A DNA stretch of 64,000 nucleotides from Acidobacteriota bacterium (GTDB lineage: Bacteria > Acidobacteriota > Terriglobia > Bryobacterales > Bryobacteraceae). Position 1 is the stretch's first letter. Each line of letters begins with the position of its first letter. Location: positions 55,823 through 119,822 of the forward strand of contig JAPKZB010000058.1 of assembly GCA_026393985.1 (NCBI GenBank), in the 5' to 3' direction. A program made the position numbers and the translations under genes. Below, piece after piece: positions 17,433 to 26,845 of the stretch. The notes beneath the pieces were generated by a model. It was not told the origin of the DNA. It saw only the letters and a list, made by a program, of their open reading frames with translations, and searched no databases.

Positions 17433-19337
17433 CTACTGAATCCCGAACATCTCTTTGAGCTGCATCGCATCGCCAGCCGTCGTTGAGCCGTCGAGCGAGT
17501 TGATGTCAGCCTGCGACAGGTCCACCTTAGCGGCAAATGCCCGCCGGTGAATCTCCTTGGCGAGCAGGCGGGCGGTGAGCTTGGCGTCCGGTAGCCGAAC
17601 CACGGAAGCCTGCAGGAACACCGTGCCGTCCCGGCCGGATAGACGCGCGGCCAGCCGGTTGCCCGCGGCAAATACCGAAAGCGTGAAGCCCCGGCCGCGG
17701 TGGAAGCGCGGGCTCTTTTCAAGGAAGTTGACGGTTTGCTTGGCTGCCTCGCTGCCATCCGGCGAGAGCGTAACCGGGACAGTGAGATCCAGCGTGCGGA
17801 ACAGGCCCGGATTCCGCTCGAGCGCGTTGCGGTAAGCCGTCACCGACGCGTCGCTCTCGCCGAGTCGCTCATTGGCGTACCCGACCAGCACTTCAATCCG
17901 GGTCCGCAGCAGAACCTCTTCCTGCGGCAGGGCGTTGCGCGCGGCCATCAGCGCCGCGAGCCCCTTGGCGTAGGCGCCCTGCGAAATCAGGGTCTCGCCG
18001 AGCGCCGCCTGCAGGTAGGGTTTCTCACGATCGGCGTTCTTGCCGGTGCGGGTGAGCAGTTTGCGCAGTTCCACCTCCACGAGACCGTCGCCCACCGGCA
18101 GGTGCAGCCCGGTGCGCATCCATTCGACAATCGGCGAGTCCGGCGCGTACGGACGGAGAATCCAGTTCAGTCGGCCCTGCGGAACCAGCAGCGCGTTCAG
18201 CCGGCTGTTGGCCTCCCAAAGTTCGCGTTCCAGTTTAAGCCGCTCCCAGAGAGCCAGCCCCCACTCCGGCAGCGTGTTCCAGCTCATCTCCTCGCGGATC
18301 TGTTCCCGCTGCAGCAGCAGGGCTTCGCGGTAGAGGTAGAGCAGCCCGATCTCGGCCTGCTCGGCATTGCCGCTGGTAACCCCGCGGCGGTCCGGCTTGT
18401 TGCGGATCTTTCGGAGGATGTTGAGCGCTTCGGTGTTGTATCCGGCCGCCATCAGAATGATCGCCGTGGCCTGCTGGCCGTCGTTCCAGCGCTGCTGTTC
18501 GAGCGTCGGGTCGCTGCGCTTGTCCCAGGTGTGCATGTTGCGCAGCGCGCCGAGCGATTCGGCCAGGCGGCCCTGCCCGACATAAAGAATGGCGAGCGAC
18601 ATCCACGGGTTGGAATTGCTGGAGGGATGGAAATGCTTGCTCGCGTAGAGCGTGTCGGCTTCGGCCTCCTGGAAGCGGAGGAGCACGGTGGCCACCTCGG
18701 CGCGGTTGCGCACGAGCGTGGCGATGTTCACGCGGTCGCGTTCGGTGAGTTCGCTCTTGAGAATGGTGAACCAGCGAAAGGCCTCTTCGTAGTTGCCAAG
18801 GGTCATCTCAATCGATCCCAGCGTATTGAGTGCGCCGCGGCGCACATCGGGATCCTTGGACTCGACGTAGTGGCGCATCAGTCGCTGTGCCTCTTCGTAG
18901 CGGCCCAGTTTCATGAGTGCCCAGCCGGTGCGCTCCCCCATGTCGATGCGGAACAGTTCGTTGAACTCGGCGACGATCTTCAACTGCTCGTCGTGCTTTT
19001 CCGTAAGTCCGGCCACCAGGAGCAGTTCAAACAGCACGTTCGAGTGGAGCTCCGAGCGATTGGTGTCGAAACCGGTCATTTCGGCGCGCTCGACCAGGGT
19101 GCGGGCGCGGCCGAGATAGTAACGGGCCTGGGGCAGGTTGGCCTCCCCGCGGTGCATGGCCACGCCCATCAGGTAGTTGCCCATGATGGAGTTCTTGTTT
19201 TCGCGGAGGGTTTGTTCGGCGATCTCGCGGATGCGGACAAAGCGGCCCTGGTCAATCAGATTGCGCGCCGAGGCCAGGTCGGGATCCTCGGCCAGCAGGG
19301 CGGCGAAACTGAACAGGAGCAGAGCGAGGAGACGCAT
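17433..19337 (-). CDS. Secreted TPR-repeat protein
   Basis: A 634-residue protein with a signal peptide (MRLLALLLFSFAALLA) and many helical hairpin repeats typical of tetratricopeptides: ARNLIDQGRFVRIREIAEQ, GNYLMGVAMHRGEANLPQA, and later GETLISQGAYAKGLAALMAAR. ATG 19337 was chosen because it begins the signal peptide and overlaps the MoxR gene stop (TGATG). It is the last gene of the DUF58-transglutaminase-MoxR operon, where TPR proteins act as partners in Bat-type (aerotolerance/stress) complexes; the precise role is inferred. Its 3' end has been duplicated twice downstream. Confidence 0.85.
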   Translation of the reverse strand: MRLLALLLFSFAALLAEDPDLASARNLIDQGRFVRIREIAEQTLRENKNSIMGNYLMGVAMHRGEANLPQARYYLGRARTLVERAEMTGFDTNRSELHSNVLFELLLVAGLTEKHDEQLKIVAEFNELFRIDMGERTGWALMKLGRYEEAQRLMRHYVESKDPDVRRGALNTLGSIEMTLGNYEEAFRWFTILKSELTERDRVNIATLVRNRAEVATVLLRFQEAEADTLYASKHFHPSSNSNPWMSLAILYVGQGRLAESLGALRNMHTWDKRSDPTLEQQRWNDGQQATAIILMAAGYNTEALNILRKIRNKPDRRGVTSGNAEQAEIGLLYLYREALLLQREQIREEMSWNTLPEWGLALWERLKLERELWEANSRLNALLVPQGRLNWILRPYAPDSPIVEWMRTGLHLPVGDGLVEVELRKLLTRTGKNADREKPYLQAALGETLISQGAYAKGLAALMAARNALPQEEVLLRTRIEVLVGYANERLGESDASVTAYRNALERNPGLFRTLDLTVPVTLSPDGSEAAKQTVNFLEKSPRFHRGRGFTLSVFAAGNRLAARLSGRDGTVFLQASVVRLPDAKLTARLLAKEIHRRAFAAKVDLSQADINSLDGSTTAGDAMQLKEMFGIQ

Positions 19338-20389
19338 CAGTTTACGGGTCCGGCGGGGAACGGGTCGGCGGGGGGCGCGGTCACCGGCGCTTGCCCCGCC
19401 AGCGTCATGCGCGTCAACTGTTCGAGCGGCTCGGCGAGGCACTCGTGTACCACCTTTTTCATATCGCCGGCGCCGGGGGCGATCACCAAACGATGGCCGA
19501 AGACGTAGGGAGCGAGGTAGTAGATGTCCTGCGGCGAGACGAAGTCGCGGCCGGCCAGCATGGCCATCGATTGCAGGGCCGGGATCATCAGCACGAGGCT
19601 GCGGGTGCTGAGCCCCTGCAGAACTTTCTTGTGGGCGCGCAGATTGCGGGCCGTGTCCACCAGGCAGTGGTTGATGAGCGGGTGGACATAGACGTACTGC
19701 TCAATCAGTTGCCGGGCGACAATCACCTCATCGCGGCTGACCAACCGGTCCGGTGGGGCCGAGCGCCTCTGGCGGCGCGTGTTGAGCACCTCGACCTCAG
19801 AATCGCGGTCGATGTAATCCATGTTGATCTTGAACAGGAACCGGTCGAGCTGCGCCACCGGCAACGGGTAGGTCCCGGCCAGGTCGCGCGGGTTTTGCGT
19901 GGCGATGACGAAGAAGAGCTGGTCGAGCGGGTAGGTGACGTTATCCACCGTCACCTGCTTTTCGGCCATCGACTCCAGCATCGCCGACTGCACCTTCGGC
20001 GAGGTACGGTTGATTTCGTCGGCGAGCAGGACGTGGGCGAAGATGGGTCCGGGACGAAACTCGAAGCGCCCCGTGGGCGGGTCGAAGATACTGACGCCGG
20101 TGATGTCGCTCGGCAGCAGGTCGGGCGTGAACTGCACCCGGCGGAACGGGGCGATGTGCTGCCCGCTCGCATCGCTGATCGATTCGCCGAGCGCTTTCGC
20201 CAGCGTTGTCTTGCCCGAGCCGGGATAGTCTTCGAGCAGCACGTGGCCATCGGCGAACAGCGCCGTGAGGATGAGGTTAATCACCTCGTCGCGGCCCTTG
20301 ATGGCGGCGCGCAGGCGGCTGCCGAGGACTCGTGCGACTTCAGCGGCCGGGGTCAACGGATGGGGAGCGGGAGTGGTTGAGGGATCCAT
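19337..20389 (-). CDS. MoxR-type AAA ATPase
   Basis: A 350-residue AAA ATPase of the MoxR class. Walker A GSGKTT at residues 57-62 preceded by EDYPG, Walker B HVLLADEINR, sensor region ATQNPRDLAGTYPLP, and a C-terminal lid with SPQDIYYLAPYVFGHR. MoxR ATPases act as chaperones that help assemble or activate protein complexes. It is 3 bp downstream of the transglutaminase gene and overlaps the TPR gene start by one base. A MoxR next to DUF58 and transglutaminase genes is a widely conserved arrangement. Confidence 0.95.
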   Translation of the reverse strand: MDPSTTPAPHPLTPAAEVARVLGSRLRAAIKGRDEVINLILTALFADGHVLLEDYPGSGKTTLAKALGESISDASGQHIAPFRRVQFTPDLLPSDITGVSIFDPPTGRFEFRPGPIFAHVLLADEINRTSPKVQSAMLESMAEKQVTVDNVTYPLDQLFFVIATQNPRDLAGTYPLPVAQLDRFLFKINMDYIDRDSEVEVLNTRRQRRSAPPDRLVSRDEVIVARQLIEQYVYVHPLINHCLVDTARNLRAHKKVLQGLSTRSLVLMIPALQSMAMLAGRDFVSPQDIYYLAPYVFGHRLVIAPGAGDMKKVVHECLAEPLEQLTRMTLAGQAPVTAPPADPFPAGPVN

Positions 20390-20392
20390 GTT

Positions 20393-22600
20393 TTAAGAGA
20401 CTTTCCACCAGGAAAGGGGATGCAGCAGGCCGAGAAAACGACGCCACCATTGCGTGCCTTGGCCAGCCTGGCGCGCCACCGCCGCCGAGAGAGCCAAATA
20501 CTGTTCCCGCCCCACGCGGGGCGCGGCCGGGCCGAGCGCCGCCCGCATATGCAGGTCGGTCAGGTCGATCATCGCCGGCGCCCGCTCGGCCACCCGCCGG
20601 GCAAAGGCTTCGCGGGAGGTGCCATGGTCGCGGTAAAAGCCGAGGTCGGCGAGCGAATCGAGCGCGGCGCGGTAGGATGCCACCGGCAGGCGCGCCGGAT
20701 TGCAAAAGCGGGGTTCGCACCGGCGCCACAGCTTCATCAGGTACAGCGCAAGCAGCGTAAACAGCACCACCGGAACCATCGCCTTGCTCAAGCCCTGCAT
20801 GGCTTCAAGCAGCGCCTTCCGCAGGTCGCCGTCGCCGGCCGGCGGGTTCTCTTCCTTCGACGATCCGGGCGTCTGCCGGGCCATCTCGCCCAGCATCCGT
20901 TGCAGGTCCTGATCCACCTTCTCCTCCTGCGGCGGGGTGATGACCTTCTCCGGGGTGATGTCGAGAACCACCCAGCCGAGGCCGGCGACGTAAACCTCCG
21001 GCCAGGCGTGGGCATCGCCGTTGCGTATCAGAATGGTCGACCCATCTCCGCGCTGCCGCGCGCCCACGGCATAGCCGATGCTCACGCGGGAAGGTACGCC
21101 CAGCGTCCGGAACAGGTAAACGGCCGAATGGGCCAGGTGCACGCAGTAGCCGTTGCGGTCTCCGAACAGAAAGCTCGCCACGGGGTCGGCGTCCTCATCC
21201 ACCTGCGGCACGTTGAGGTTGTAGGTGGTGTTCTTGTCCATCCAGAACTTGATGGCCAGCGCCTGCGCGATCGGGATCCCGCGCAGATGGGCCGGCAGCA
21301 GCAGCTTGGCCTGTTCGGCAATCTGCCGGTAGCGGCCGTCCTCGGGCACTTCGGTGTAGTGCTGCCACATCTCCGGGGTCCACTTCTCGGAGCCCAGCGA
21401 ACGGTTCAGCAGCGTTCCGAAGTCGGCGTCCAGTACAATCGACTCCACTTTGTAGGCGCGTTCAAAGCGCTTGGCATCGGGGTTCGGCGCCGGTTCGAGC
21501 TTCGAGACGTCAATCAGGCCGAAGGGCTTCGAGTGCGGAGTCATCAGTGCAACCGTCGTGCGTAGGCGATGAGCAATGCGCTCCCGGCCGCCTGGGGCAA
21601 TGTCGGCGCGGTCGCGCAGCGGCACCTCAATCGGTTCGGCCGGAAAGGGCATACCCACGTCGGTATCGAGCTTGCCGGAGGCGTCGCGCACCAGGCGCCG
21701 GCCGTTGTAGTTGCTGAGCGTGTCCTGCCGGAAATAGAAGGTGCCGTAGGGCGGTTGGTAGTCGTCGTGCAGACTCACCACCGCCACGGGGAAGCTCTTC
21801 CGCCCCTCGCCGCTCGACGGGTTTGGGTCCTGATTCTGATTCTGGTCCCGCTGCTGTTCGCCCTGTCCGCCCTGTCCACCCTGATGGTGCTGCTGCTCTT
21901 TCTTATCTTTTTCGCTGCCGCCCGCGCCACCAGCGAAGGCGGACAACTGGCGGAGCTTGCCATCGGGCAAAAACAGAAACAGCGCCACAATCATGGCGAT
22001 GAGCAGGGCCGGATCAAGCAGCGTGCGCTTGGCCGAACTGCGGCTGAGCATCCAGACCACCAGCAGAATCCCGAGAATCGCCCCCGCGCCCAGAAAAAAG
22101 GGCATTGGATCGTAGTTCCGTTCGAGCAGCCAGTCGGTGATAAAGAAAGGCCGGTGAATGGAGCCATCGCGGTGCGCAGCCAGGATGCTTGCAAAAATTC
22201 CCACGAGCGAAGCCGCCTCCACCGTCAGGAAAATCGAATAGCGCCGGGCCGAAAGCAGCAGCGGCGCCAGCCAGCAGAGTACGCCCATGAACCAGTTTTC
22301 CGCCTCGGTCAGGCTGTAGACCACTTCACTGCCCAGCAGGCCCACCACGCTACTGTTGCCGCGCAGAAACAGACTCCACGCAACGGTCAGCCCGACGGCG
22401 GCGGCCGCCGCCAGCCAAAGCCGGCTCAAACGGATGGCGCAGTTCTCCAATGCGCCGGCCAGCAGGAACGCGGCCACCACCCCAAGTAGGGCAAAGAGCA
22501 GACCCGCCCCGGAGGTGTAGCCCGTCGCGAGCAAACCCACCGCGGTCATCCAGATCACTACGCCGGGCACTTTCCACCAGATCGACTTGCGCAACGTCAT
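20393..22600 (-). CDS. Membrane-anchored transglutaminase-like protein (DUF3488/TgpA type)
   Basis: A 735-residue protein. The N-terminal ~220 residues contain about six hydrophobic segments. A Gln/Asn-rich low-complexity linker follows (about 235-275). The transglutaminase-like core has the Cys in NRNGYCVHLAHS-like context (DRNGYCVHLA), His in DAHAWPEVYV and Asp in WVVLDITPE. A further membrane helix (ALLEAMQGLSKAMVPVVLFTLLALYL) precedes a cytoplasmic tail. The triad is intact, so peptidase or amidase chemistry on the periplasmic face is likely. Overlaps the DUF58 gene by 4 bp. Confidence 0.9.
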   Translation of the reverse strand: MTLRKSIWWKVPGVVIWMTAVGLLATGYTSGAGLLFALLGVVAAFLLAGALENCAIRLSRLWLAAAAAVGLTVAWSLFLRGNSSVVGLLGSEVVYSLTEAENWFMGVLCWLAPLLLSARRYSIFLTVEAASLVGIFASILAAHRDGSIHRPFFITDWLLERNYDPMPFFLGAGAILGILLVVWMLSRSSAKRTLLDPALLIAMIVALFLFLPDGKLRQLSAFAGGAGGSEKDKKEQQHHQGGQGGQGEQQRDQNQNQDPNPSSGEGRKSFPVAVVSLHDDYQPPYGTFYFRQDTLSNYNGRRLVRDASGKLDTDVGMPFPAEPIEVPLRDRADIAPGGRERIAHRLRTTVALMTPHSKPFGLIDVSKLEPAPNPDAKRFERAYKVESIVLDADFGTLLNRSLGSEKWTPEMWQHYTEVPEDGRYRQIAEQAKLLLPAHLRGIPIAQALAIKFWMDKNTTYNLNVPQVDEDADPVASFLFGDRNGYCVHLAHSAVYLFRTLGVPSRVSIGYAVGARQRGDGSTILIRNGDAHAWPEVYVAGLGWVVLDITPEKVITPPQEEKVDQDLQRMLGEMARQTPGSSKEENPPAGDGDLRKALLEAMQGLSKAMVPVVLFTLLALYLMKLWRRCEPRFCNPARLPVASYRAALDSLADLGFYRDHGTSREAFARRVAERAPAMIDLTDLHMRAALGPAAPRVGREQYLALSAAVARQAGQGTQWWRRFLGLLHPLSWWKVS

Positions 22601-23967
22601 GTAGCCCCTGCCTCCGAGTAGCCCCTACCTCCGAGGATATCCTGGAACAGGTGACCGGTCTGCCGCTCCGCCACGCCCGCCGTCGCCGCCATCCCGGCCG
22701 TGCCGCTGGCCAATTGGCGCAGATCCTCAAGCGTGTATTGGGGACTGCCGTCGGGCCGCAAAAACCATCGGCTGAGCCTCGCCTTCCACGCCGGGGCTCC
22801 TTCGCGCTCCGGCCGCACAGCTTCGACCCCGGTCAGAATCTGCATGCGCAGGATGCCCGTGCCGGTCACTTGCGTCGCCGCGTGCGCCCAGGCTTGCGGG
22901 TCCGGGGGGAGCAGCAAAATGCAGAATTGGTACCCTTCGTTTTCCATTTTGGAAAGGAAAGCTCCCAGATTGCCATCCCGCTCGGCCGTCTCCGCCTCGC
23001 CGCTCCGGGCGAGCACTTCGAGGGCTTCTTCCCGTTCGGTGGCATGGCGGTCCACGCCATCGGCGGCAAAGCACCAGTCGTCGCCCAGCAGGCCGCGCTC
23101 AATGGCGATGCGCGCCACGGCCGCCGTGGCGTCATCGTTGGGGCTGGCGACCAGATAGGCGCACCCTTTGCGCCGCTCGGCCACGCTCCGCTCCGGCGTC
23201 CGCACCATCATCCGGTTGGTCCGCGCGTACACCTTCCACAGCACCATCCGCAGCGGGTCGCCGGGGGCGTACTGCCGCATCTCCACCCTGTCGCCGCGCG
23301 GTTCGGCGTAGACATCAGAAAGGTCGTCGCCATCGGCCATACCCGCCGGCGGCGGCATCTGCGCCAGCATGCCGCGTTCGGGCAGAACCCGCAGGCTCAC
23401 CGTCTCCGCCCGGCGCCACGCGATTTCGCAAAGCCCGAACAGATCCCGCACGGCGAACCGCCGAACCACGCGCTCGACGATGCAGCGCCGCTCCGGGGCG
23501 GCCATCTCCACCAGTTCGCCCCGCTCACGTTCGAGTGTGATGGCGGCGGCCGTCTCCCCGTTCCCATCGTTGACCCACTGCCATTGGGCGACCGTAAACG
23601 GAATCCAGCGCGGATACCCTACCCGGTAGCCGGTCGGTTGCGGCGTTGCGGTCTCGAGATCCAGCAGGCCGGGCGTGCGGGCCCGTCGCGAACGCCAAGT
23701 GAGCCACGTCGCGCCAGCCAGCGTGCACAGCAACAGCGAGGCGATCACCAGAATGCCGGCCAGCCCCGCCACCAGCAGCACCAGATCCAGATGCAGCACC
23801 CCTTGAAACCACACCGCCAAGCCAAACAGCAACAGAAAAGCCACGCCCGTCCGCGTCAAAGGAAACGCGCCGTGGAGTGGCCGCAGCCAGGGGCGAAAGA
23901 AGCGCCGCCAAAGCCGCGCCACCCCTTTTTGCAAAACGAAGCCAAACCTCGACAGCCAACCACGCAT
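22597..23967 (-). CDS. DUF58 domain-containing protein
   Basis: A 456-residue protein with two adjacent hydrophobic segments near the N-terminus (TGVAFLLLFGLAVWFQG and LDLVLLVAGLAGILVIASLLL). The DUF58 signature GDRVEMRQYAPGDPLRMVLWKVYAR is near the middle, followed by a vWA-like C-terminal region. ATG 23967 (MRGWLSRF) is preferred over TTG 23991. First gene of the minus-strand operon, coupled to the transglutaminase gene by ATGA. DUF58 proteins partner MoxR ATPases. Divergent from the sulfatase, whose start is only 42 bp away. Confidence 0.9.
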   Translation of the reverse strand: MRGWLSRFGFVLQKGVARLWRRFFRPWLRPLHGAFPLTRTGVAFLLLFGLAVWFQGVLHLDLVLLVAGLAGILVIASLLLCTLAGATWLTWRSRRARTPGLLDLETATPQPTGYRVGYPRWIPFTVAQWQWVNDGNGETAAAITLERERGELVEMAAPERRCIVERVVRRFAVRDLFGLCEIAWRRAETVSLRVLPERGMLAQMPPPAGMADGDDLSDVYAEPRGDRVEMRQYAPGDPLRMVLWKVYARTNRMMVRTPERSVAERRKGCAYLVASPNDDATAAVARIAIERGLLGDDWCFAADGVDRHATEREEALEVLARSGEAETAERDGNLGAFLSKMENEGYQFCILLLPPDPQAWAHAATQVTGTGILRMQILTGVEAVRPEREGAPAWKARLSRWFLRPDGSPQYTLEDLRQLASGTAGMAATAGVAERQTGHLFQDILGGRGYSEAGAT

Positions 23968-24009
23968 GTACTGATTCTGACGTATGATCAAGGGTTTCCG
24001 GTGCCGTAA

Positions 24010-25425
24010 ATGACGAATGTTTCTCGCCGCGCGTTCCTAACCAGCATTTTAGCCGCCAAACTGGCCGCGGCACCCGCCCGTCGCAGCGTTGTCCTCGTTC
24101 TCGTCGACGATCTCGGCTGGCGGGACTTCGGCTGCACCGGGCATCCCTATCACGAGACGCCCCACATCGACGCCCTCGCCCGGGACGGCATGCGGTTTTC
24201 GCACGCCTACGCCGCCTGCCCCGTCTGCTCGCCCTCCCGCGCCGCCCTGATGACCGGCAAGTACCCGGCGCGCCTGCAGTTGACCGATTGGATTCCCGGC
24301 CGCAAGCAGTGGCCCACCGCCAAACTCCTTACCCCGGCCTTCGCCCAGCAACTCCCGCTGGCCGAAACCACCATCGCCGAACTCCTCCGCCCCGCCGGTT
24401 ACAAAACAGCGAGCATCGGCAAGTGGCATCTCGGCGGCGCGGGCTTCGGCCCCGAACAGCAGGGCTTCGACCGGAACGTGGCCGGCACCGACAAGGGCTC
24501 GCCCCCCGGCTACTTCGGCCCGTTTGCCCTGCCCAACCTCGAGGGCGGCACCAAAGACGACCTGTTGACCGCCGCCCTGACCACCGAAGCCGAAAAGTTC
24601 CTCGCCTCCGCCCAGCAAAGTCCGTTCTTCCTCTACATGCCGCACTTTACAGTGCACACCCCGCTGCAGGCCCCGGCCGCGCTGGTGGAGAAGTATAGGA
24701 AAAAGATCGAATTCATGGGGCTGACCGGCAATCCGGTCTATGCCGCCATGATGGAGACGCTCGACGACTCCGTCGGCCGCCTGCGGGCCAAACTCCGGGA
24801 GTTGGGCCGGGCCGAAGACACCGTCTTCTTGCTCACGGGCGACAACGGCGGCCTGCGTTTTGAAGGCAAGGCCAAGGACCCGGTGACCGACAACGCGCCG
24901 CTCCGCAGCGGCAAGGGGCATCTGTACGAAGGCGGCATCCGCGTCCCGTTTCTCGCCGCGGGGCCGGGCGTGGCCCAGGGCGTTAACGCCACGCCGGTGT
25001 CGAGCGTCGATTTCGCACCCACCCTCTGCGAACTCGCCGGGGTGCCCGCGCCGAAGGGGCTCGACGGAGTCAGCCTGGTTCCCGCCCTCGCGCAGCAGTC
25101 GCTGAAGCCGCGGCCGCTCTTCTGGCACTATCCGCACTACTCGAATCAGGGCGGCGTCCCGGGCGGCGCCGTGCGCGATGGCGACTGGAAGCTGATTGAA
25201 TTCTATGAAGACAACCGCCTCGAACTGTACAACCTGGCGCGGGATCCCGGCGAAAAGCGGAATCTTCTGAATCAGCACGGCGATGTGGCCGAGAAGCTGA
25301 AGCAGGCGCTTGGCAAATGGCGCAAGCAGGTCAAAGCGGCTATGCCCGCGCCGAACCCGGGTTATCAGCCGGCGCAGGCCGACCAGGGATTGACGGGCGT
25401 CGAAGCGCCTACGGCGCCCGTCTAG
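24010..25425 (+). CDS. Secreted sulfatase (arylsulfatase family)
   Basis: A 471-residue sulfatase with a Tat-like signal (SRRAFLTSILAAKLAA). Metal ligands Asp33 and Asp34 sit in LVDDLGWRD. Cys73 in C-S-P-S-R (followed by AALMTGKYP) is the residue converted to formylglycine by a sulfatase-modifying enzyme. Further conserved motifs are GKWHLG and a TGDNGG metal site. Probably removes sulfate esters from polysaccharides in the periplasm or outside. Its stop overlaps the convergent permease gene by 4 bp. Confidence 0.93.
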   Translation: MTNVSRRAFLTSILAAKLAAAPARRSVVLVLVDDLGWRDFGCTGHPYHETPHIDALARDGMRFSHAYAACPVCSPSRAALMTGKYPARLQLTDWIPGRKQWPTAKLLTPAFAQQLPLAETTIAELLRPAGYKTASIGKWHLGGAGFGPEQQGFDRNVAGTDKGSPPGYFGPFALPNLEGGTKDDLLTAALTTEAEKFLASAQQSPFFLYMPHFTVHTPLQAPAALVEKYRKKIEFMGLTGNPVYAAMMETLDDSVGRLRAKLRELGRAEDTVFLLTGDNGGLRFEGKAKDPVTDNAPLRSGKGHLYEGGIRVPFLAAGPGVAQGVNATPVSSVDFAPTLCELAGVPAPKGLDGVSLVPALAQQSLKPRPLFWHYPHYSNQGGVPGGAVRDGDWKLIEFYEDNRLELYNLARDPGEKRNLLNQHGDVAEKLKQALGKWRKQVKAAMPAPNPGYQPAQADQGLTGVEAPTAPV

Positions 25426-26168
25426 CGCCGCGCGGGCAGAAACAGCAAAATCGTCGCCACGAAGGCGAGCACGATCACCGCGGTCAGGAAGATCTTTTCG
25501 GGAATCCGGGAGATCAGCTTGCGGCCCACCATGGCCCCGGCGAGGGTGGGCAGCAGCAGCACGGAGTCAAACAGCAGGCCCTGCGCGCTGAACAGGCCAT
25601 GGTAGGTGTAGACCGGCACCTTGGCGAGGTTGATGAAGAAGAAGAACCACGCGCCGGTGGCGACGAACTCTTCGCGCGGCAGCCGGCGCGAGAGCAGGTA
25701 GATGTTCATGATGGGTCCGGCGGCGTTGGCCACCATGGTGGCGAAGCCCGCCGAGGTGCCAAAAAAGCCCGAGAACCACCATCCGGCGGGCGGCGCACCC
25801 GTGGCAAAGCGCAGGCGCCAGAGAAAGAGCAGCAGCATGGCTAGGGTTATTGAGCCCACCAGAGGACGGATCACCGCATCGGGGTAGACCAGGACGGCCG
25901 CGCCGGCGGCCATGCCAGCCATCACCCAGGGCAGTAGCGAAAACAGCGCGTTGGCGGCCGCCTTCTTGCGGTAGACGATTACAGCGTAGCAGTCGGCGGC
26001 GATCAGCAGCGGCAGTAGCCAGGCGGCGGACAGGCGCGCGTCATCGACGGTGAGGACGAACAGGGGCACGGCGAGAATGCCGAATCCGGGAACGCCGGTC
26101 TTGGCGACGCCGATCGAGAAGGCGCAAGCGGCGCCAAGGAGCCATTTCCAGAGAGGGAGTTCGGGCAC
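25422..26168 (-). CDS. TauE/SafE family membrane permease
   Basis: About 248 residues with eight hydrophobic segments. The GVAKTGVPGFGILAVPLF motif in the first repeat and GFFGTSAGFATMVANAAGP in the second are the two TauE/SafE signatures. The family exports or imports sulfonates, sulfite and related anions. The open frame runs back into the tRNA-Sec gene, so GTG 26168 (VPELPLW) is chosen as start; it lies 15 bp past the tRNA 3' end. Sitting directly behind selC, it could be on the same transcript. A selenium-anion role is only a thought. Confidence 0.88.
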   Translation of the reverse strand: MPELPLWKWLLGAACAFSIGVAKTGVPGFGILAVPLFVLTVDDARLSAAWLLPLLIAADCYAVIVYRKKAAANALFSLLPWVMAGMAAGAAVLVYPDAVIRPLVGSITLAMLLLFLWRLRFATGAPPAGWWFSGFFGTSAGFATMVANAAGPIMNIYLLSRRLPREEFVATGAWFFFFINLAKVPVYTYHGLFSAQGLLFDSVLLLPTLAGAMVGRKLISRIPEKIFLTAVIVLAFVATILLFLPARR

Positions 26169-26182
26169 AAAGGGCAAGAAGG

Positions 26183-26277
26183 TGGCGGAAGCCAGTGGGA
26201 GTCGAACCCACCGCGCCGCTAACGCGACGCACACTGGTTTTGAAGACCAGGCCCAGCACCGGCCAAGCGTGGCTTCC
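26183..26277 (-). tRNA. selC: tRNA-Sec (UCA anticodon)
   Basis: A 95-nt tRNA with the selenocysteine-specific shape. It has an 8-bp acceptor (GGAAGCCA with TGGCTTCC), a 5-bp T stem around TTCGACT, a 6-bp D stem (GCTTGG with CTGGGC), an anticodon loop CTTCAAA with anticodon UCA, a long variable arm, discriminator G and encoded CCA (26183-26185). The 8+5 acceptor/T-arm and 6-bp D stem distinguish it from a serine or suppressor tRNA. It begins 4 nt after the stop of the HD-domain gene on the same strand. The genome must therefore be expected to carry selA, selB and selD and at least one selenoprotein, none of which is recognised in this window. Confidence 0.96.
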
Positions 26278-26281
26278 GCGA

Positions 26282-26845
26282 TTACACCGTACCTTGCAAT
26301 CCTAGCAACTCTGCCCGGTCACGCAGGGCGCCGATGCAGAATTCGATATGGGCATCGAGGTCGACGCCGAGTTCGGCCGCGCCGTTGAGGACATCGTCGC
26401 GGTTGACGGCGCGGGCGAAGGCTTTATCTTTGAGCTTTTTGCGCACGGACTTAACGTCGACTTCGTGGATGCTGCGGTTGGGTTTGACGTAGGAGCAGGC
26501 GGTGAGGAAGCCGGCGAGTTCGTCGCAGGCAAATAGCGTCTTCTCAAGGAGCGATTCGCGCGCCACGCCGGTGAAGTCGGCGTGGGAGAGGATGGCGCGG
26601 CGGATTTCGGCCGAAACGCCCCGGCTGGCCAGGATCGGTTCGCCCTGGGTCGGGTGGTCGGGGAGGTTCGGGTGGATCTCCCAGTCGAAGTCGTGAAGCA
26701 GGCCGGTGACGGCGTAGGTCTCCGGGTCGCCGCCCTGTTGGCGGGCGTAGGCGAACATGCAGGCTTCGACGGCGAGCATGTGTTTTCGCAATCCGTCGGA
26801 CTGCACAAATTCGCAGACAATCTTCCAGGCTTCGTCTCTTGTCAC
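26282..26845 (-). CDS. HD-domain protein (predicted phosphohydrolase)
   Basis: A 187-residue HD-superfamily protein. His51-Asp52 in GLLHDFDWE is the metal-binding pair, His22 in KHMLAVEACM and a later SHADF complete the expected ligands. It is close to the stand-alone HDIG-type hydrolases found across bacteria. The GTG start 26845 is preceded by a good ribosome site (AGGAG at 6-nt spacing). selC follows its stop by 4 nt, so the mRNA probably carries the tRNA as a 3' passenger. Substrate unknown. Confidence 0.88.
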   Translation of the reverse strand: MTRDEAWKIVCEFVQSDGLRKHMLAVEACMFAYARQQGGDPETYAVTGLLHDFDWEIHPNLPDHPTQGEPILASRGVSAEIRRAILSHADFTGVARESLLEKTLFACDELAGFLTACSYVKPNRSIHEVDVKSVRKKLKDKAFARAVNRDDVLNGAAELGVDLDAHIEFCIGALRDRAELLGLQGTV

